DNA from: Flammeovirgaceae bacterium UBA5008
GTDB lineage: Bacteria > Bacteroidota > Bacteroidia > Cytophagales > Cyclobacteriaceae
NCBI GenBank assembly: GCA_002398365.1
Contig: DGYK01000063.1
Coordinates: 244,705-308,704 of the forward strand
Reading direction: 5' to 3'
Length of the DNA: 64,000 nt
Shown: positions 25,999-34,451 of the stretch, one piece after another
Layout of the letters: every line of letters begins with the position of its first letter
Numbering within the stretch: position 1 is the stretch's first letter
Translations under genes and position numbers: made by a program
The notes under the pieces: generated by a model
Seen by the model: only the letters and a program-made list of their open reading frames with translations
The model's database searches: none
Told to the model about the DNA's origin: nothing

Positions 25999-27099
25999 TC
26001 ACTGCGAAACCGCTACTGCAATTTTAGAATCGGCTGTGCCAAAGTATAAAAACCATTGGCCCCGAAAATGGACTAAGCCTTCTACAAAACAAACCTGATT
26101 GATTTGCCCGGTGATTTCGTAAGGCTTATCCGGGCGTAAAAAGTTTTTTTCGAGACGGTCGATCAATCGCGTTGGATCTTGCGCATCAAACAAAGCCTGA
26201 CCGGCACAATATGCTCCGCTTGCCAGTGTGCTATCACCACCCTGTTCTAAATTCATTCCATTGTACATCAACACAATTCCTTTTTCAGTCAGCAATGCAA
26301 AAGCACCACTTTCAACCAAACGGCTATCGAAGTAACCGTTGCGCGGTTGAAGCACTGACCGAAGTTTTCCATTTGACTCAATCGGTTGCCAGTGAATCAG
26401 ATCATCTGACGTGGCTAAGAATAAATCCGTATCGCCAAAGTACATCCAGTATTTTCCATTTATTTTTTGAGCGACTATTCGCTCACCCACTTGCTTTGCA
26501 ATAATCGCTCCCGACTTACTCCACGTATCGGTGTATTTGCCTTGCAACACCAATCCTTCTTTTTTCCAATGCAACAAATCGGGCGAGGTTGCCAGACACA
26601 AGCGCGCTAACTTGCCATCGTAGGCAGTGTAGGTCATGATGTACAATCCATCTTCACTTTCTACAATACGCGGGTCTTCCACGCCACCTTCCCACTCATA
26701 GATTTTCATTGCATCTTCTTGCGGATAAAAAACCGGTTCCGCTTGACGCGAAAAGTGAAGTCCATCGGTGCTAGTCGCCAACCCCAACCTTGAAGTGCCC
26801 GCATATTTTCCGATAACATCTTCAGCACGGTAAATCAGGAACACAGTATCATGGCGCACTACAGCAGCCGGATTAAAAACATCTTTCTCTTCCCAAAGCA
26901 CTTCCTTTTTCAGAATGGGGCAAATGAATTTTCCTGTGCCGGCAGAAAGAATCGGATTAACACTATCAACTTTTTGAAACGGCAACAATGCCCAAGTGGT
27001 GTCGCGGGTTTCAGTGTGTGTGGATGGACTTGAGCAGCCCATCCATACAAACACAGTTAACAGCAATATGCTCTTTGCGATGGAAGCGGAATGTTTCAT
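25999..27099 (-). CDS. Exported GH130-family glycosidase/phosphorylase lipoprotein
   Basis: About 366 residues from the ATG at 27099. The N-terminus has a lipobox (LLTVFVWMGC), so it is likely lipid-anchored. The body matches the five-bladed GH130 fold: DVFNPAAVVRHDTVFLIYRA, RLGLATSTDGLHF, WEGGVEDPRIVESEDGLYIM, and further blades with WSKSGAII, YWMYFGDTDLFLATSDD. GH130 contains mannosyl-glucose and mannooligosaccharide phosphorylases and some mannosidases. Most phosphorylases are cytoplasmic, so an exported member is more likely a hydrolase. The catalytic acid was not identified. The thioredoxin-like gene is 40 bp upstream on the same strand; its relation is unclear. Confidence 0.85.
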   Translation of the reverse strand: MKHSASIAKSILLLTVFVWMGCSSPSTHTETRDTTWALLPFQKVDSVNPILSAGTGKFICPILKKEVLWEEKDVFNPAAVVRHDTVFLIYRAEDVIGKYAGTSRLGLATSTDGLHFSRQAEPVFYPQEDAMKIYEWEGGVEDPRIVESEDGLYIMTYTAYDGKLARLCLATSPDLLHWKKEGLVLQGKYTDTWSKSGAIIAKQVGERIVAQKINGKYWMYFGDTDLFLATSDDLIHWQPIESNGKLRSVLQPRNGYFDSRLVESGAFALLTEKGIVLMYNGMNLEQGGDSTLASGAYCAGQALFDAQDPTRLIDRLEKNFLRPDKPYEITGQINQVCFVEGLVHFRGQWFLYFGTADSKIAVAVSQ

Positions 27100-27139
27100 A
27101 GCTTCCAATATACCGATTAGAATCAAATGATGAAGACTA

Positions 27140-28003
27140 TCAAGAACCTTCTTTCAGTTTTTTCAACCTTTCTTGAATCCCTGTGTTGGTTGGATCGAGA
27201 TGCTGCGCAACTTCATAAGCTTGTATGGCCTTGTCCGTCAATCCTGCCTTGGCATAAGCTTCACCGAGACTATCATAACAATTGGCAGATTGTGGATACA
27301 AGTTCGCATTGATTCGAAACACGGTAATCGCTTCCTTCAGTTCGCCACTGGCCATCATCACATAGCCGCATGCGTTCAATTCCGATTCGCTTGAAACGTT
27401 TCCTTTAATCTTCATGGCCAAACCACGCGCGCTGATATTTTCATCGATTAAAAGCCTTTCTTTTTTCCACTGATGGATTTGCTGATAAGCCGCGTAGTTA
27501 GGTTGATACGGTTGACCCGAAACAATTTTTAGTAAATCGCGCTCGAGTGTTTCAACTGGATACTCTACAATGCGTGACACTTCGTTTTTGCCTTCGTAAA
27601 TAATAAATGTCGGTACACGATAAATATTCAAACCCGCTTCCAATCGTTTGGGTGATTGTTTGTACACTTCCGTGGAATCGTCTACACCAATCAATGTGAT
27701 ATTCTTTTCAGGGAACTTGATTTCTTTCAACAACCGCATCAGCCGAGGCAGTTCGCGTTTGCTGTCTCCGCACCACGATCCAAAATAAATTTTGACAGAA
27801 TAGTTCGATAACTTCTGTTTCTTTAAGTCATCGACTATTGTTGGATTGGGATGATACGAATCAAAGTTCGAGACGTACCAAGAACTATAGGGCTCTTGTT
27901 GGAGCTGTGGAACTTTCACTCCATCTAACAGTTTTTTCTCTTGCGATTGAGCGATTGACAAAAAAGTAAAACAGAAAAAGACAAGGGTGGGTAGGTATTT
28001 CAT
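27140..28003 (-). CDS. Exported thioredoxin-like protein with TPR repeats and a CGDS motif
   Basis: About 287 residues from the ATG at 28003 (MKYLPTLVFFCFTFLSIAQ signal peptide). A thioredoxin fold spans about 65-150; the active-site position reads SWCGDSKRELPRL, with a single Cys at 78 and Ser at 81, then the cis-Pro loop RVPTFIIYEGK. A C-terminal TPR-like pair contains ELKEAITVFRINANLYPQSA and SLGEAYAKAGLTDKAIQAYE. CxxS thioredoxins can trap mixed disulfides but do not release them as CxxC does. A periplasmic redox or chaperone role is plausible. The gene is divergent from mutS and lies upstream of the GH130 gene. Confidence 0.8.
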   Translation of the reverse strand: MKYLPTLVFFCFTFLSIAQSQEKKLLDGVKVPQLQQEPYSSWYVSNFDSYHPNPTIVDDLKKQKLSNYSVKIYFGSWCGDSKRELPRLMRLLKEIKFPEKNITLIGVDDSTEVYKQSPKRLEAGLNIYRVPTFIIYEGKNEVSRIVEYPVETLERDLLKIVSGQPYQPNYAAYQQIHQWKKERLLIDENISARGLAMKIKGNVSSESELNACGYVMMASGELKEAITVFRINANLYPQSANCYDSLGEAYAKAGLTDKAIQAYEVAQHLDPTNTGIQERLKKLKEGS

Positions 28004-28157
28004 AACATCATGGTTTATGTACGCGTAAAAGTAGCGCAACAGTTTTCCGACTGATGTTAATATGATCCTAATGAATTGCTAAAAGGATGTTAAACCCGTT
28101 AGAAGTATTTTCTAATTATTCAGATCATAACATTCATAACTATTAAGAGAAGCACCT

Positions 28158-28165
28158 TATCTTTG
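28158..28165 (+). promoter_or_regulatory. -7 element of the mutS promoter
   Basis: TATCTTTG matches TAnnTTTG. No TTG at the right spacing was found upstream. Transcription would begin near 28172, so the TTG codon at 28163 is not available as a start and the ATG at 28187 is preferred. Confidence 0.55.
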
Positions 28166-28186
28166 ACAATTACTTTACTTAGAAAA

Positions 28187-30787
28187 ATGGCAGGAGCTGG
28201 CGCAATGGACACCCCGTTAATGAAGCAATACAACGCTATCAAGGCGAAGTACCCCGGTGCTTTGTTGCTTTTTCGGGTAGGCGATTTTTATGAGACCTTT
28301 GGCGAAGATGCAATCAAAGCCAGCAAAGCACTAGACATTACTCTCACCAAGCGCGGCAACGGCTCTGCCTCTGAAATTGAATTGGCCGGATTTCCACATC
28401 ACGCGCTGGACAACTACTTGCCCAAATTAGTTCGGGCAGGCAACCGCGTAGCCATTTGCGATCAATTGGAAGATCCTCGCTTTGTGAAAGGCATTGTGAA
28501 GCGTGGTGTGACGGAATTGGTAACGCCTGGTGTTTCTTTCAACGACAACGTGCTGGAGAAAAAACAGAATAATTTTCTGGCTTCTGTCCACGTCACCAAA
28601 ACGATCTGGGGCGTTTCGTTTTTAGATATCAGTACAGGCGATTTTTACACCGCCCAAGGCACCGAAGTATATATCAACAAACTCATTCAAAGTTTTAGTC
28701 CGGCCGAAATTCTCTTTTCAAAAACGAATCGCGAAAAATTAGAAACCCAATTTGCCGAAGGCTACGCTACGTTTGCGTTGGATGAATGGGTCTATGCTTT
28801 TGACTTTGCACACGAGCGGCTCATCAATCAGTTTAAAACCAATTCGCTGAAGGGCTTTGGTATTGATGGCATGAACGAAGCCATCATTGCTGCCGGAGCC
28901 ATCTTGCATTATCTCGAAGCGACTGAGCACAAAGAGACGAATCACATCGCGACCATTTCCCGCATTGATGAAGAAAAATACGTATGGCTCGATCGCTTCA
29001 CCATTCGCAACTTAGAAATCGTACACTCGTCCAATGAAGGCGGTGTACCCTTGCTACAGGTGCTTGATCAAACCATCACACCGATGGGCTCGCGCCAACT
29101 GCGCCAGTGGATGTTGCTGCCTCTGAAAGAAAAAGTAGCCATCGATGAGCGTTTACAAACCGTCTCGCACTTTTATAACTCCACCGAGTTGACGGAAAGT
29201 GTAAGTGAACATCTACAACAGATTGCCGATTTGGAACGGCTTATTTCGAAAGTGGCCGTGGGTCGTATCAACCCGCGCGAGTTGCAGCAATTGAAACGTT
29301 CGCTCCAAGCGATTCTTCCTATTAAAGACATCTTATCCAAAGCGGGCAAACTCGAACTTACTAAGCTGAGCGACCAACTGCACCGCTGTGAATTTCTGCT
29401 GGAGAAAATTGAAAAAGAATTGAAGGAAGATGCCCCGATGCTTATTCACATGGGTGGCATTATCAAAGAAGGCGTGAATACCGAGTTGGATGAGTTGCGC
29501 AGTATCGCTTTCGCGGGAAAGGATTATTTGTTGCAAGTGCAGAAGCGTGAAGTTGAACGCACGGGTATCAATTCGCTCAAGGTGTCATACAACAAAGTGT
29601 TCGGCTACTATCTCGAAGTGAGCAATGCGAATAAAGACAAAGTGCCGGCCGACTGGATTCGCAAGCAGACGTTGGTGAATGCCGAGCGCTACATCACCGA
29701 AGAGTTGAAAGTGTACGAAGAGAAAATTCTGACAGCCGAGGAAAAACTAGGCGGGATTGAGCAGAAACTCTTTTTGGAATTGGTGCAACACACAGCCGAT
29801 TACATTTCGCAGATTCAGCAAAACGCAAAGGTAATTGCCGTGCTAGATTGTTTGCTCTCTTTTGCGCTTACCGCGAAGGCGAATAAATATGCCCAGCCTG
29901 AAATCAGTGAGTCAACCCGTTTAGCCATCAAAGCGGGTCGACACCCGGTGATTGAAAAGCAATTGCCTGTAGGCGAAAGCTATGTGCCCAACGATATTTA
30001 TCTGGATACTGAAACGCAACAGATTCTGATCATCACCGGACCGAACATGGCGGGTAAGTCTGCATTGCTGCGCCAAACCGCACTGATTGTTTTGATGGCA
30101 CAGATGGGAAGTTTTGTTCCGGCCGAAGCAGCTACCATCGGCATTGTCGATAAAATTTTTACGCGCGTAGGTGCCAGCGATAACCTTTCTCGAGGTGAGT
30201 CGACTTTCATGGTTGAGATGACTGAAACGGCCAGCATCTTAAATAACCTGAGCGACCGCAGTTTGATTTTGATGGACGAAATCGGGCGCGGCACTTCTAC
30301 ATACGATGGCGTTTCGATAGCCTGGGCAATTGTGGAGTACCTGCATCAACACAAAGAATTCAAACCAAAAACATTGTTTGCCACACACTACCACGAACTC
30401 AATCAACTGGCAGAAGATTTTGTGCGTGTGAAAAATTTCAACGTAAGTGTAAAAGAGATTGGCGACAAAATCATTTTCATGCGCAAGCTGAAAGAAGGCG
30501 GTAGCGAGCATAGCTTTGGTATTCACGTGGCCCAAATTGCCGGCATGCCGAACAAGGTGGTGCTGCGGGCGAACGAGATTTTACAGTTCCTTGAAAAAGA
30601 TAAACACAAAGACAAGCAACTCGATTTTGCAGAGCTCCCCAAAGCCACGCAGCAAATGAGCTTATTCGAAATCGACCCCAAGTCAAAAGCCATCCACGAT
30701 ATGCTCAGCAAAATCGACATCAATACGATCAGCCCGGTGGAGGCACTACTCAAATTAAATGAAGTGTTGAGTGTATTGAAGAAATAA
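28187..30787 (+). CDS. mutS: DNA mismatch repair protein MutS
   Basis: 866 residues from the ATG at 28187, a normal length for MutS. The mismatch-wedge motif is intact (Phe34-Tyr-Glu36 in RVGDFYETFGED). Walker A is GPNMAGKS at residues 618-625, then the signature SRGESTFMVEMTETASIL and Walker B LILMDEIGRGTSTYDG, then TLFATHYHELNQL. The clamp and lever domains run between. It recognises base mismatches and recruits MutL. No mutL is nearby. The start at 28163 would fall inside the promoter element. Confidence 0.97.
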   Translation: MAGAGAMDTPLMKQYNAIKAKYPGALLLFRVGDFYETFGEDAIKASKALDITLTKRGNGSASEIELAGFPHHALDNYLPKLVRAGNRVAICDQLEDPRFVKGIVKRGVTELVTPGVSFNDNVLEKKQNNFLASVHVTKTIWGVSFLDISTGDFYTAQGTEVYINKLIQSFSPAEILFSKTNREKLETQFAEGYATFALDEWVYAFDFAHERLINQFKTNSLKGFGIDGMNEAIIAAGAILHYLEATEHKETNHIATISRIDEEKYVWLDRFTIRNLEIVHSSNEGGVPLLQVLDQTITPMGSRQLRQWMLLPLKEKVAIDERLQTVSHFYNSTELTESVSEHLQQIADLERLISKVAVGRINPRELQQLKRSLQAILPIKDILSKAGKLELTKLSDQLHRCEFLLEKIEKELKEDAPMLIHMGGIIKEGVNTELDELRSIAFAGKDYLLQVQKREVERTGINSLKVSYNKVFGYYLEVSNANKDKVPADWIRKQTLVNAERYITEELKVYEEKILTAEEKLGGIEQKLFLELVQHTADYISQIQQNAKVIAVLDCLLSFALTAKANKYAQPEISESTRLAIKAGRHPVIEKQLPVGESYVPNDIYLDTETQQILIITGPNMAGKSALLRQTALIVLMAQMGSFVPAEAATIGIVDKIFTRVGASDNLSRGESTFMVEMTETASILNNLSDRSLILMDEIGRGTSTYDGVSIAWAIVEYLHQHKEFKPKTLFATHYHELNQLAEDFVRVKNFNVSVKEIGDKIIFMRKLKEGGSEHSFGIHVAQIAGMPNKVVLRANEILQFLEKDKHKDKQLDFAELPKATQQMSLFEIDPKSKAIHDMLSKIDINTISPVEALLKLNEVLSVLKK

Positions 30788-30814
30788 CTGATAATCAAGG
30801 CAATGAGAAAATGA

Positions 30815-30857
30815 GAACCGTGAAAATTGAAAGTTTAATTTTCAATTTTCACGGTTC
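30815..30857. repeat. Perfect 18-bp inverted repeat downstream of mutS
   Basis: GAACCGTGAAAATTGAAA at 30815-30832 is exactly complementary to 30840-30857, around a 7-base loop. No U-run follows, so it is not a typical intrinsic terminator. It lies in the 111-bp gap between mutS and the KAP NTPase gene. Confidence 0.6.
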
Positions 30858-30898
30858 ATGGTTATAGCTTTAATCACTATCTTATCCTTTATTAAACT

Positions 30899-32869
30899 AT
30901 GTTTATGAATATCTCCTCCGATAGTATTGCAAAAGATGACTCCCTAAATCGCAGGCAATTTGCTTCCGAGATTTCGAAGAACATTAAATCATACTTGGAG
31001 AATAGCACTGAAAGTTTAGTGATAGGAATTAATGGAGCTTGGGGCAGTGGAAAATCCACACTTCTGGAAATGATAAAGGAAGAATTGATTAGTTATAAGG
31101 TTGAAAACCTTAATCTATTTGAATTTAATCCATGGTCATATTCAGGTAAAAAAGAACTTCATACAGCATTCTTAGATGAATTTGCTGCTTCACTAGGAAG
31201 TACAAAAGAGACTATTAAAAATATAATACTTGGCATTTCCGAAACTTTAATTTCAATAGAAGACCCCTTCGGCTTAGCTAAATCAACTGGTAATCTTGGA
31301 AAGAAAGGATTTGATTCTTCTATAGCCGACAAGAAAAAACAGTTAAATACAATCCTGAAGAAGAATAGAATAAAAATTTTAGTGACCATTGATGATATCG
31401 ATAGGTTAACTCCTACTGAAGTATTAGATATATTCCAGTTAATCAAATTGAATGCAAACTTTTCAAATACAATATTTCTGATAAGCTTCGACAAATCTAT
31501 AGTTAAAGAAGCTATTAAAAATAGTTTCAATTTAGATGGAGATAAATATTTAGAAAAGATAATTCAGGTAGACTATAGTGTTCCAAAAATATTGCCTGAG
31601 GATATGGAGGCAATCTTTTTTTCTAAAATGGATTCACTTATTGAAAGGCACAAATTGAACATGCAGAGAACTGACCTCAACTACATTTGGTTATATAAAG
31701 GGTTTAAAGATTTTTTCAATAACGTAAGAGACCTAAATCGATACTTTAATGCCATTGAATTTCGACTACCATCCATACATAAGAATGTTTGCGTTTTAGA
31801 TTTTCTTGTTCTTGAAGCGATTCGAATATTCGATTACGCTTCTTACGAAAATATTTTTACAGCATTTCCTCATGTAAAGCGCTTTGGAGAGAATTCGAGA
31901 TTTAAAGAATTATTAAGCGAGGTTGAATCTGGCCCATCTTCATCGTTGTATCAATATATTTTTCAATCAAAGTATGATAGAAATTCAAAGTTCCAATATC
32001 GGGTATCTGATACTGAGTTTTTTGACCGGTATTTTTCCTTAAGCCTACCTAAAAAGGATTTACGAGAAGAAGAAGTTGAACACTTTCTCATGATTAGTGA
32101 AAACAGATCTGAATTTTTAATGAGCTTAATTCAAGGTGGCAAGGTTAGCTTTTTGCTTAGAAGACTTTCTGTTTTAGATAAGTCTTTCTCAACTGAGGAC
32201 ATAAGTGAGATTTTGAATTCGCTTTTAAATGTTTGGAATAGCTATGAGCAAGAATTTGCTGACAACTGGAGAAATTTTGTTGATGCAATTAAAAACTTAA
32301 TTAAGCTTTATGGCGAAGAAAAGAAAGCTTTTCACACTTTAATTGATAAGCTAATTGTTTCTGACTCAAACTTTAATCCTGCCAAATTTATGTATTCGTG
32401 GTTGCTGTTAATTTCATTGGAAAAGGACGTGGATATTGATAGAGACTTGCTTAGAGTAAGGAACATCATAGAGTCGAGAAAAAACGATATACTCAGATCT
32501 TTCACGCATTCGCTTAAAGACCTTTCAAGCCAGTTTTTCTTCTACAGTCGCTTTAATCAGTTCTATTACAGAACGTTTGTGACTTCATTCGCTAAATATC
32601 TTCCAGATATTTATTTGCCGTTAATAAAATCAGTTATTGAGCAGAAAGTAGAGGTAATTAAACTAATCAGCATTTTTGTTCTAAGAGACAGTACAACAAA
32701 GAATCCGTTCGCATTTGATGCAGACTACATTCCATTGTTGTTGCCTGAGGAAGTTAAAACCCTATTGCTTAATAGCCTAAAATCAATTGACCTTGATACG
32801 CTACCTGATTCAGATGCGGAGACAATTCGATACTTTCTGAGCTATTTTGAAGAAACCGCACAATCATAG
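30899..32869 (+). CDS. KAP-family P-loop NTPase
   Basis: 656 residues. Walker A is GAWGSGKST at 46-54 and Walker B-like LVTIDDIDRL at 161-170. The conserved FNPWSYSG segment follows Walker A at about 76-83, and LISFDKSIV precedes the sensor region. This pattern fits the KAP NTPase family, which includes the phage-exclusion protein PifA. Most KAP proteins carry membrane spans inside the P-loop domain; none is seen here, so this is a soluble form. The C-terminal half is unrecognised. The gene is markedly AT-rich: 15 G/C of 60 at 31321-31380 against 26 of 60 in mutS at 29701-29760. This suggests acquisition. Confidence 0.82.
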   Translation: MFMNISSDSIAKDDSLNRRQFASEISKNIKSYLENSTESLVIGINGAWGSGKSTLLEMIKEELISYKVENLNLFEFNPWSYSGKKELHTAFLDEFAASLGSTKETIKNIILGISETLISIEDPFGLAKSTGNLGKKGFDSSIADKKKQLNTILKKNRIKILVTIDDIDRLTPTEVLDIFQLIKLNANFSNTIFLISFDKSIVKEAIKNSFNLDGDKYLEKIIQVDYSVPKILPEDMEAIFFSKMDSLIERHKLNMQRTDLNYIWLYKGFKDFFNNVRDLNRYFNAIEFRLPSIHKNVCVLDFLVLEAIRIFDYASYENIFTAFPHVKRFGENSRFKELLSEVESGPSSSLYQYIFQSKYDRNSKFQYRVSDTEFFDRYFSLSLPKKDLREEEVEHFLMISENRSEFLMSLIQGGKVSFLLRRLSVLDKSFSTEDISEILNSLLNVWNSYEQEFADNWRNFVDAIKNLIKLYGEEKKAFHTLIDKLIVSDSNFNPAKFMYSWLLLISLEKDVDIDRDLLRVRNIIESRKNDILRSFTHSLKDLSSQFFFYSRFNQFYYRTFVTSFAKYLPDIYLPLIKSVIEQKVEVIKLISIFVLRDSTTKNPFAFDADYIPLLLPEEVKTLLLNSLKSIDLDTLPDSDAETIRYFLSYFEETAQS

Positions 32870-32876
32870 ATTCTTT

Positions 32877-33389
32877 ATGAAAAAATCCTTCCTCAAACCT
32901 GATCTGATCATTGCGCTGATGGCATTGGTGATTGGTATTGGTACCATGATCGTGTATGTGTATCAGGCGCGGATCATGAGCAAGCAGCAGCACGCTTCGG
33001 TGTGGCCGTTTTTGGAAGTGTCTATCACCCAAGGACAATTAGGTACTTATATTAGTGTAGAGAATAAGGGTGTGGGTCCGGCCATCGTAAAGTCAACGAA
33101 GATTGAAGTGGATAGCCTTACGTATCAGGAAAATCAAATTGATGAAATCATTCTTAAAATGGTGGGTAAACCGTTGCCTCATCATTACACCACGGTGGCT
33201 AACCGCGTTATGAAATCCGGTGAGGTGATACGGCTATTTCACATAGAAAATCTACAAGAAGCAGCTTTGTTGGATAGTGCTATGGCAAATCACATGCTTC
33301 GATTAAGCATTTGCTATTGCTCCATTTATGATGAGTGTTGGACTGTATCAGGAAATAAACTAACCCCTTGCGAAAGCTGTGAGGAGTGA
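32877..33389 (+). CDS. Single-span membrane protein, unknown function
   Basis: About 170 residues from the ATG at 32877, which follows the KAP stop by eight bases. One N-terminal span (LIIALMALVIGIGTMIVYVYQA) is followed by QARIMSKQQHASVWPFLEVS and a mostly polar domain with YISVENKGVGPAIVKSTKI and a Cys cluster at the end (SICYCSIYDECW, LTPCESCEE). The EN-x-G-x-GPA pattern recalls families that hold small exported beta domains behind one membrane helix. No known function. Its base composition looks closer to the surrounding genome than the KAP gene. Confidence 0.6.
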   Translation: MKKSFLKPDLIIALMALVIGIGTMIVYVYQARIMSKQQHASVWPFLEVSITQGQLGTYISVENKGVGPAIVKSTKIEVDSLTYQENQIDEIILKMVGKPLPHHYTTVANRVMKSGEVIRLFHIENLQEAALLDSAMANHMLRLSICYCSIYDECWTVSGNKLTPCESCEE

Positions 33390-33562
33390 TTCCACTGCTT
33401 ACATCAGTGAATAATTAGGGTTGCTGTTTAGCTTTTCAGCGAATAATTTCTATCATTTAACATCTTCTCTACAAATTACGCGTCATGACTACTTGTTACA
33501 ACTCGTGACAAACCATTGGGTTACGTTTGTGTTCTTCCTGACGAACAAAAACATAACCATCT

Positions 33563-33910
33563 ATGAACCAAAAAATCTTTATTCTTTTCACGCTTCTCGT
33601 TTTCTTCTCAGCGTGCCGATCCCTCCACTCAGTTACCAACATTGGAGCTAATGACAGTTTTGTATTGGGAAACAATCGGCATGGATATTTTAATGTCAAG
33701 CTCAAAAATCTCTCAGCGCATTCCATCAAGGTCTATCAAAAAACGCTTACCGATAGCGTCCATTCATTTTCGGTAATCAAGCCGAAAGAAACGGTACACG
33801 TCTATGCCGATAAAAACACAGCACTGATTATTGAAAACAAATCCGAGAAGCAAGCAAGTGTAAAACTGGATGTGCGTGGCGATGTAAACCTTTCGATGGG
33901 TTACAAATAA
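33563..33910 (+). CDS. Small lipoprotein, unknown function
   Basis: 115 residues. The start MNQKIFILFTLLVFFSAC ends in a lipobox Cys. The mature part is beta-rich: FVLGNNRHGYFNVKLKNLSA, IKVYQKTLTDSVHSFSVIKP, TALIIENKSEKQASVKLDVR. I do not recognise it. A TACGTTTG at 33522-33529 resembles a -7 promoter element but has no partner TTG at the right spacing. It is separated from both flanking genes by gaps and likely forms its own transcript. Confidence 0.6.
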   Translation: MNQKIFILFTLLVFFSACRSLHSVTNIGANDSFVLGNNRHGYFNVKLKNLSAHSIKVYQKTLTDSVHSFSVIKPKETVHVYADKNTALIIENKSEKQASVKLDVRGDVNLSMGYK

Positions 33911-33947
33911 TAGAAGTAGAGTGAGCCAAAGTTCAAGCTGAATTACT

Positions 33948-34151
33948 TTAAGCTCTAATCCCCAATAATCGAAAGGGCAAAATCAGAATAGTGCCAATCA
34001 ATTTAAACACCGCTTCAAGCGTAAACCCAACTATTCGGAAAGGTAAGAGTAAAAGCCAAATCAGCGGAAAGAAAATCAAGATGAAAAGCGCCAGTGGCCA
34101 GCAAAGCACAAACAACAAACACCAAAGCACAAGGGTAAGTAGCGTTTTCAT
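33948..34151 (-). CDS. Small hydrophobic membrane protein
   Basis: 67 residues from the ATG at 34151. Two hydrophobic stretches are visible: LLTLVLWCLLFVLCWPLALFILIFFPLI (cut here to under 20 in each half) and ILILPFRLLGIRA at the end. It is almost wholly hydrophobic and lacks a signal for cleavage. Small proteins of this shape are common in Bacteroidota and uncharacterised. The gene is short, so it could also be a chance reading frame, but the hydrophobic pattern and the Arg end support it. The 300-bp region downstream to 34451 holds no other gene. Confidence 0.5.
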   Translation of the reverse strand: MKTLLTLVLWCLLFVLCWPLALFILIFFPLIWLLLLPFRIVGFTLEAVFKLIGTILILPFRLLGIRA

Positions 34152-34451
34152 AGGTTTCAATTTTTAATCGGAGGTGTCAGATACATTAAGATGTTTGGCA
34201 CCACTCTCAAATTACTGGCAAAATTGCTGCCAACTATTGGATCCTCTATTTAAGAGCGCTATACACATAATCGCTTTGGATGTGTTACAATTTTGAACAG
34301 TGCAGTGCACAGAATAGTACATCCTGACGGTGCGATCAGGATTCGTTACCTCTCGGATAAAATTGCCGGAATGATATTTTTGGAATTAACTTGCTTTCGT
34401 TAATAGCGACAGACATTTCGATAATGTCTTGATACTTAAATTCCAATACCC

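Noticed and set aside
25144..26027. Two plus-strand frames (25144-25512 and 25599-26027) in other frames of the small barrel and membrane genes
   Set aside because: They overlap genes with a signal peptide and membrane spans, in a coupled operon; no independent evidence.
33522..33529. TACGTTTG as a promoter for the 33563 lipoprotein
   Set aside because: The -7 match is good but no TTG lies at 19-21 bp upstream, so it is mentioned only as weak.
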